Below, one piece after another: positions 60,346 through 64,000 of a stretch of 64,000 nucleotides of DNA. The notes beneath the pieces were generated by a model, which did no database searches, was not told the origin of the DNA, and was given only the letters and a program-made list of their open reading frames with translations. Source of the DNA: JBCCDY01 sp039030555 (GTDB lineage: Bacteria; Bacteroidota; Bacteroidia; Cytophagales; Cyclobacteriaceae). The stretch lies in the NCBI GenBank assembly GCA_039030555.1, contig JBCCDY010000001.1, forward strand, positions 62,001-126,000, in the 5' to 3' direction. Every line of letters starts with the position of its first letter. The first letter of the stretch is position 1. The position numbers and the translations under genes were made by a program.

Positions 60346-61738
60346 GGATATAAACGCCCTCTTTCACTTTATCGTACTTCAAAGCAACTAAAGGTAAACG
60401 ATCGAAGATCTTTTCGAATGATCCGATTTCATCGATGATCACTTCAGGCTTGGAGTTTGTCAAAACGCTATAAATACTACTCAGGTTATCATAGTAATCC
60501 AGATTTTCGAAATGCACTTGGCTTAAATCGGGCTGTAGATACATTGAAGCAAGAGTGCTTTGCTCGTAATAGCTATAGCTTTTTCCGTAAAGTAAAATTC
60601 TTTTCCCCTGAGTAGATTTGGAATGTTCAGGAGTAGAAGAAATTAACTTCGCCTTAGTCTCCGAAATTTTAAAGGTACGGTCATTGAATGCCGTACCATA
60701 ATTTATAACCAGAACGGCAGTTACAAAAACCGTGAAGATCACTTCCAAGCCCAACGAATTACGCTTTAAAAGAAAGTAATGGCAGATGAAAAAGGTTATA
60801 AAAGGAGCCGTAATAATGAGTTGGTGAGGCGATAATCTAACCTCAAACAATAAAGCGAAAACAGAGGCGCACAGTCCAAAAAACATTACATAGAGATACC
60901 TAACCTGATAATTTACATACCTACCTTTTAGTGTGACATGATAAAAGCCAATGAGTAAAAACAGGAATGGAACAATCATTACGATCCATAGATCAAGGGA
61001 AAGGTATAATTCACGGTCAGCTGATTGGGGTGAGAACAGGAAAAACTTCCAAAACTCGAATTCAGCGCCGTTGTACAAATAGTATAACCATGTTAGCGTA
61101 ATGGGAAGTACATAACCCAGTAAAAGTAAAAGGTATCTTCTAAGCAGAGAAGCACTGAAAATAATTAAAGAAAGAATGGTTGACAGGATAAAAACACCAG
61201 TCGTCAAGTGAAAAAGAGTGGCTATTCCTAAAAAGACCCCGGTATTGAGAAAGATTTCATCCCGTGTTTTTTTATCTACCCTCTGGAAAATGTAACCTAT
61301 TGAAGGAATGATCAAAGTCATACTCATCAGAACAGGACTTAGGCTAGAAAAATCAAAGAAGATATTCAATAAGATTATATATACTAAGGCAGGGGTGTAG
61401 GCATTTTCATTATAAGCCTTGTTTTCCAAAAAAATGCCGTTGAGCGTTGCGGCCTGAATAAAAACCAGAAGTAAGGAAACGATTTGATGAGCAAGTTGCG
61501 ACTTACCAAAAGCCCAATCCAGAAACCAGTAAACACCAGCTGAAAAAGGCGCATAAGTAGTCCATAATTCAGAATACAAAACTTTCCCTTCATCAAGGGC
61601 TGAACCGATAGTTAATTGAAGAACCTCCGGGATGGTAAGAAAGACATCGGATATTAGAAAGGGTAACCTTATTATTAAAAGCAGAAAAAAAATGACGATC
61701 AGCCGGTATGGATCGTTTACTCTAAAGAAACTTAACAA
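60335..61738 (-). CDS. Polytopic membrane protein, GT-C-like
   Basis: A 467-residue protein with about ten to eleven hydrophobic helices and a soluble C-terminal part (about 375-467). The first loop contains ALDEGKVLYSELWTTYAPFS, where D-E-G-x-x-L-Y and the aromatic TYAPF pattern resemble the catalytic first loop of GT-C glycosyltransferases and the ArnT/PMT family, which use lipid-linked sugars. No other catalytic residue is certain. Its 3' end overlaps rpiB by 11 bases and it is divergent from rbfA. The glycosyltransferase function is only inferred, and no glycan gene cluster is next to it. Confidence 0.65.
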   Translation of the reverse strand: MLSFFRVNDPYRLIVIFFLLLIIRLPFLISDVFLTIPEVLQLTIGSALDEGKVLYSELWTTYAPFSAGVYWFLDWAFGKSQLAHQIVSLLLVFIQAATLNGIFLENKAYNENAYTPALVYIILLNIFFDFSSLSPVLMSMTLIIPSIGYIFQRVDKKTRDEIFLNTGVFLGIATLFHLTTGVFILSTILSLIIFSASLLRRYLLLLLGYVLPITLTWLYYLYNGAEFEFWKFFLFSPQSADRELYLSLDLWIVMIVPFLFLLIGFYHVTLKGRYVNYQVRYLYVMFFGLCASVFALLFEVRLSPHQLIITAPFITFFICHYFLLKRNSLGLEVIFTVFVTAVLVINYGTAFNDRTFKISETKAKLISSTPEHSKSTQGKRILLYGKSYSYYEQSTLASMYLQPDLSQVHFENLDYYDNLSSIYSVLTNSKPEVIIDEIGSFEKIFDRLPLVALKYDKVKEGVYILKN

Positions 61739-61815
61739 AGATTATTAATTTTAATCGATCAAGCGAAGTTAAAGTATATATACGTAATTGGGTAGTATTA
61801 TAAAAGAAGAGGGTT

Positions 61816-62211
61816 ATGAGTGAAAGCATGAGGGTCCAGAAATTCAATAGAATGATCCAAAGGGACTTGGGGGAGTTATTTCAGCAAGAGTCTAAAAGAT
61901 TATTTGGCATACCATTCATTACAGTTACAGCAGCTAAAGTGGCACCGGATCTAAGCATTGCGAAGATTTATTTAAGCCCCTTTGTTGAGGAGAAGAAAAA
62001 AGAACTGATCAACGAAATTAATCTTCGGAAAAGCGAATTAAGAGGCATGCTAGGCAATAGAATCGGTAAGCAAATCAGAAAAATCCCTGAACTAATTTTT
62101 TATTTAGATGATACCGCAGAAAATGCCTCAAAAATGGATAAGCTTATCGGAGGGCTGGATATTCCTGATGATGATAAAGATTATAAACTAGATGGGTATA
62201 GTCCTGAATGA
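61816..62211 (+). CDS. rbfA: Ribosome-binding factor A
   Basis: Small KH-type factor for 30S maturation and 16S 5' end processing. The 131-residue protein begins with the basic helix MRVQKFNRMIQRDLGELFQQE and has the conserved ITVTAAKVAPDLSIAKIYLSP core and the FYLDDTAENASKMDKLI closing helix, all typical of RbfA. The gene lies in front of the permease gene and overlaps it by 4 bases (ATGA). In many genomes rbfA sits near infB or nusA; here it is next to the LolC/E-like gene, as in other Bacteroidota. Confidence 0.94.
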   Translation: MSESMRVQKFNRMIQRDLGELFQQESKRLFGIPFITVTAAKVAPDLSIAKIYLSPFVEEKKKELINEINLRKSELRGMLGNRIGKQIRKIPELIFYLDDTAENASKMDKLIGGLDIPDDDKDYKLDGYSPE

Positions 62212-63434
62212 ATATTCCTTTCTTCATAGCCCGCAGATACTTTCTTTCTAAAAAGAAACGGAACTTCATTAATGTAATTTCCATCATATCCATGTTTGCC
62301 GTCGGCTTTGGTGCCATGGCGTTGATTGTAGCACTCTCCGTATTTAACGGTTTGGAAGGAATGCTCAGGTCACTTCACGAAGCGTTCGATCCCAATCTTA
62401 AAGTGCTGCCCTTAGAAGGAAAATCATTTGAGTGGGATATGAGCCTGACTCGTAAAATTGAATCTATTGAGGGTATAGAAGTAGTTACACCCGTAATTGA
62501 AGACAATGCCTACGTTAAATACAAAGAGGCACAGATGGTTGTAAAGCTTAAGGGTGTTGCTGATAATTTCAATGAACATGGAAATATATCGGATAACATC
62601 GTTCAAGGTGAATTCTTATTGAAAGACAATGATATAAGCTATGCCGTTCTCGGAAGAGGAGTACAATATTCCTTATCTCTATCACCTTCCGATGACTTCA
62701 ATACCCTACAATTTTTTTATCCGAAAAGAGGAAGAAACCCCATCTCAGCCGATCCCAGTAAACTAACGAACCGAAAAAGCATTCTCGCTTCTGGAATCTT
62801 CGCTATTATAAAAGAGTATGATGAGAAGTATGTAATCGTACCCATAGATTTCGCAAAAGAATTAATGGGTTACGAAAACAAGATCACAGCTTTGGAAATC
62901 AAGGTTTTGGATGGATATAGTATTTCAAAAACCAAGGAAGAGGTTAAAAATAAGGTTGGTTCTGACTTCAGGGTTTTAAACGAAGACGAGCAGCATGCCT
63001 CTATTCTAAAGGCCTTAAAAATTGAAAAACTATTCGTTTTTTTAACATTCTCGTTTATCATAGCGATTGCAGCTTTCAATATCTTTTTTTCTCTGACGAT
63101 GCTCGGAATCGAAAAAAAGAAAGATATCGCAGTTCTTTACTCGATGGGAGCCCCTGAAAAACTTATAAAATCAATTTTTCTCGCTGAAGGAGCCCTGATA
63201 GCACTTTCAGGCGCTATTACAGGCTTGCTTCTCGGTTTTTTATTTGTTTGGTCTCAGGAAAATTTTGGAATCATCTCTATGGGAATGAGTACCTCTGTGG
63301 TTGAGGCTTATCCGGTTGAAATGCAAGCCATGGATTTTATTTTGGTAGGATTGGCAATCACAACGATTACATTTATGGCTTCTTACCAGCCGGCATTAAT
63401 TGCCAAAAAAGTTGACGTTAAAAACGAATTATAA
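62208..63434 (+). CDS. LolC/E-like FtsX-family permease
   Basis: A 408-residue inner-membrane permease of the FtsX/MacB_PCD family. One helix lies near residues 20-45 (INVISIISMFAVGFGAMALIVALSVFNG), a periplasmic domain follows (about 46-265), then three C-terminal helices (about 270-395). The ARRYFLSKKKRNFINVISIISMFAVG opening, in its first segment ARRYFLSKKKRNF, matches LolC/LolE lipoprotein-releasing subunits and the C-terminal IGLLLGFLFVW-like helix fits the same. A single Bacteroidota-type LolC/E protein often serves as the homodimer; LolD is not in the window. It overlaps rbfA by 4 bases. Confidence 0.85.
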   Translation: MNIPFFIARRYFLSKKKRNFINVISIISMFAVGFGAMALIVALSVFNGLEGMLRSLHEAFDPNLKVLPLEGKSFEWDMSLTRKIESIEGIEVVTPVIEDNAYVKYKEAQMVVKLKGVADNFNEHGNISDNIVQGEFLLKDNDISYAVLGRGVQYSLSLSPSDDFNTLQFFYPKRGRNPISADPSKLTNRKSILASGIFAIIKEYDEKYVIVPIDFAKELMGYENKITALEIKVLDGYSISKTKEEVKNKVGSDFRVLNEDEQHASILKALKIEKLFVFLTFSFIIAIAAFNIFFSLTMLGIEKKKDIAVLYSMGAPEKLIKSIFLAEGALIALSGAITGLLLGFLFVWSQENFGIISMGMSTSVVEAYPVEMQAMDFILVGLAITTITFMASYQPALIAKKVDVKNEL

Positions 63435-63568
63435 ACAGCCCGTTAACTTCTTTCTACATTAAGTTCCCTTAGATTATTTTTTTGTTAGTTCATTAAAATC
63501 TGGCTTATTTTCGATGGTTTTTTGACAATAATCATTACTTTCAAGATTGCCGTTTTTAAAAAAACGTA

Positions 63569-64000
63569 GTGAAAGTAGTTACCGACCAGCCTTATCAAAT
63601 CGTCTATTCATTATTCGAGCACGAATATCTCGGATATTTGTTTGAATCATTCCTGGTTCAACTCGACGAGCAAGGTAGGTTTACTTTTACGCATCAAAAT
63701 ATTTCATCAAAAAATGCGAGAGAGTTTTCGAAAAAACTCGATAGTACTGATTTCGAGCTTATCGCTTTGATCGACGAGATGCAGCAAGGTCAGATTATTA
63801 AAAAATTTCATAAGAAAAAAACGAAAGCTGATGAGTTCTTTTCGAAAGTTTATGACCCCTCGAAAGGAGACGAACTCATTCAAAATGAAATAGAAAGATA
63901 TCTTGAAGCGAGGAGGTGCAAAGTGCTATCCAAGGTAGCTGGAAAAAATGTATTTGAAATGGGTAAGGATGGCGAACCGGCATGGAAAAGACTTCATGTT
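63569..64000 (+). CDS. SNF2-type helicase, N-terminal part (cut by window end)
   Basis: An open frame from a GTG at 63569 to the window end without a stop, 144 codons. The translation starts MKVVTDQPYQIVYSLFEHEYL and continues through FESFLVQLDEQGRFTFTHQNI and FELIALIDEMQQGQIIKKF in segments, which I recognise as the N-terminus of the large Bacteroidota DEAD/DEAH-box (SNF2-related) helicases. The ATPase motifs would lie beyond the window and cannot be checked. It is 134 bases after the permease gene. No ATG comes earlier in frame; the GTG seems the best start. Confidence 0.7.
   Translation, partial: MKVVTDQPYQIVYSLFEHEYLGYLFESFLVQLDEQGRFTFTHQNISSKNAREFSKKLDSTDFELIALIDEMQQGQIIKKFHKKKTKADEFFSKVYDPSKGDELIQNEIERYLEARRCKVLSKVAGKNVFEMGKDGEPAWKRLHV

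Noticed and set aside
1..64000. tRNA, rRNA, CRISPR arrays, prophages and complete IS elements
   Set aside because: All gaps are below 300 bases and I saw no cloverleaf, repeat-spacer pattern, transposase or integrase by eye; a covariance-model scan would be decisive for small RNAs.

Overview
The window looks like a chromosomal segment of a marine or aquatic Bacteroidota bacterium, most likely in the order Cytophagales. Supporting signs are the low-to-moderate GC content, weak Shine-Dalgarno sequences, several promoters with the Bacteroidota -7 element TAnnTTTG, many SpII lipoproteins, a GldE-like CBS-domain membrane protein, an NhaD-type Na+/H+ antiporter, a Bacteroidota-type Leu/Glu/Phe/Val dehydrogenase and the order envelope protein - TPR - lptC - small membrane protein - CBS protein - ppiD. 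I see no rRNA, tRNA, CRISPR array, prophage or complete insertion sequence. Coding density is high and no gap between genes exceeds 300 bases (the largest is 25143-25420).

Layout. 125-8831: envelope genes (DsbD reductase, M23 endopeptidase, patatin-BamA-like protein, two tandem OmpA-type proteins). 8851-10723: aldehyde dehydrogenase and a small lipoprotein. 10733-15307 (minus): secreted TPR-CHAT protein, DUF721 protein and recF. 15391-19070: pdhA, TPR membrane protein, ribH, lysC. 19156-19786: a HepT/MntA toxin-antitoxin pair. 19858-25142: GNAT-like protein, pheA, a small exported protein, mutS. 25421-34225 (plus): SpoU-type methyltransferase, fumC, coiled-coil exported protein, recJ-lptB-GH3-DUF885. 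34294-37670 (minus): DUF427 protein and a three-gene sensory cluster (YfiR-like protein, HAMP-GAF-PAS membrane protein, lipoprotein). 37860-40726: prfA, beta-helix protein, YjbQ. 40728-44630 (minus): nhaD, amino acid dehydrogenase, anmK. 44649-52598: coaX and an envelope-biogenesis run with lptC, a 59-residue small membrane protein, a gldE-like gene and ppiD. 53185-55582: lipoprotein methyltransferase, pterin dehydratase, rsmI, suhB. 55583-64000: radical SAM/SPASM enzyme, DUF4105 protein, glyA, tatC, rpiB, a GT-C-like membrane protein, rbfA, a LolC/E-like permease and the 5' end of a helicase gene cut by the window edge.

Most of the region is core housekeeping and envelope biology: LPS transport (lptB, lptC), lipoprotein release (LolC/E-like), periplasmic folding (DsbD, PpiD), cell wall turnover (M23, AnmK), DNA repair (RecF, RecJ, MutS) and ribosome function (PrfA, RbfA, RsmI). 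The least explained parts are the sensory cluster at 34632-37670, which has the topology of YfiBNR but no recognisable output domain, the secreted TPR-CHAT protein, the lipid-anchored methyltransferase, and the small membrane protein translationally coupled between lptC and the gldE-like gene.
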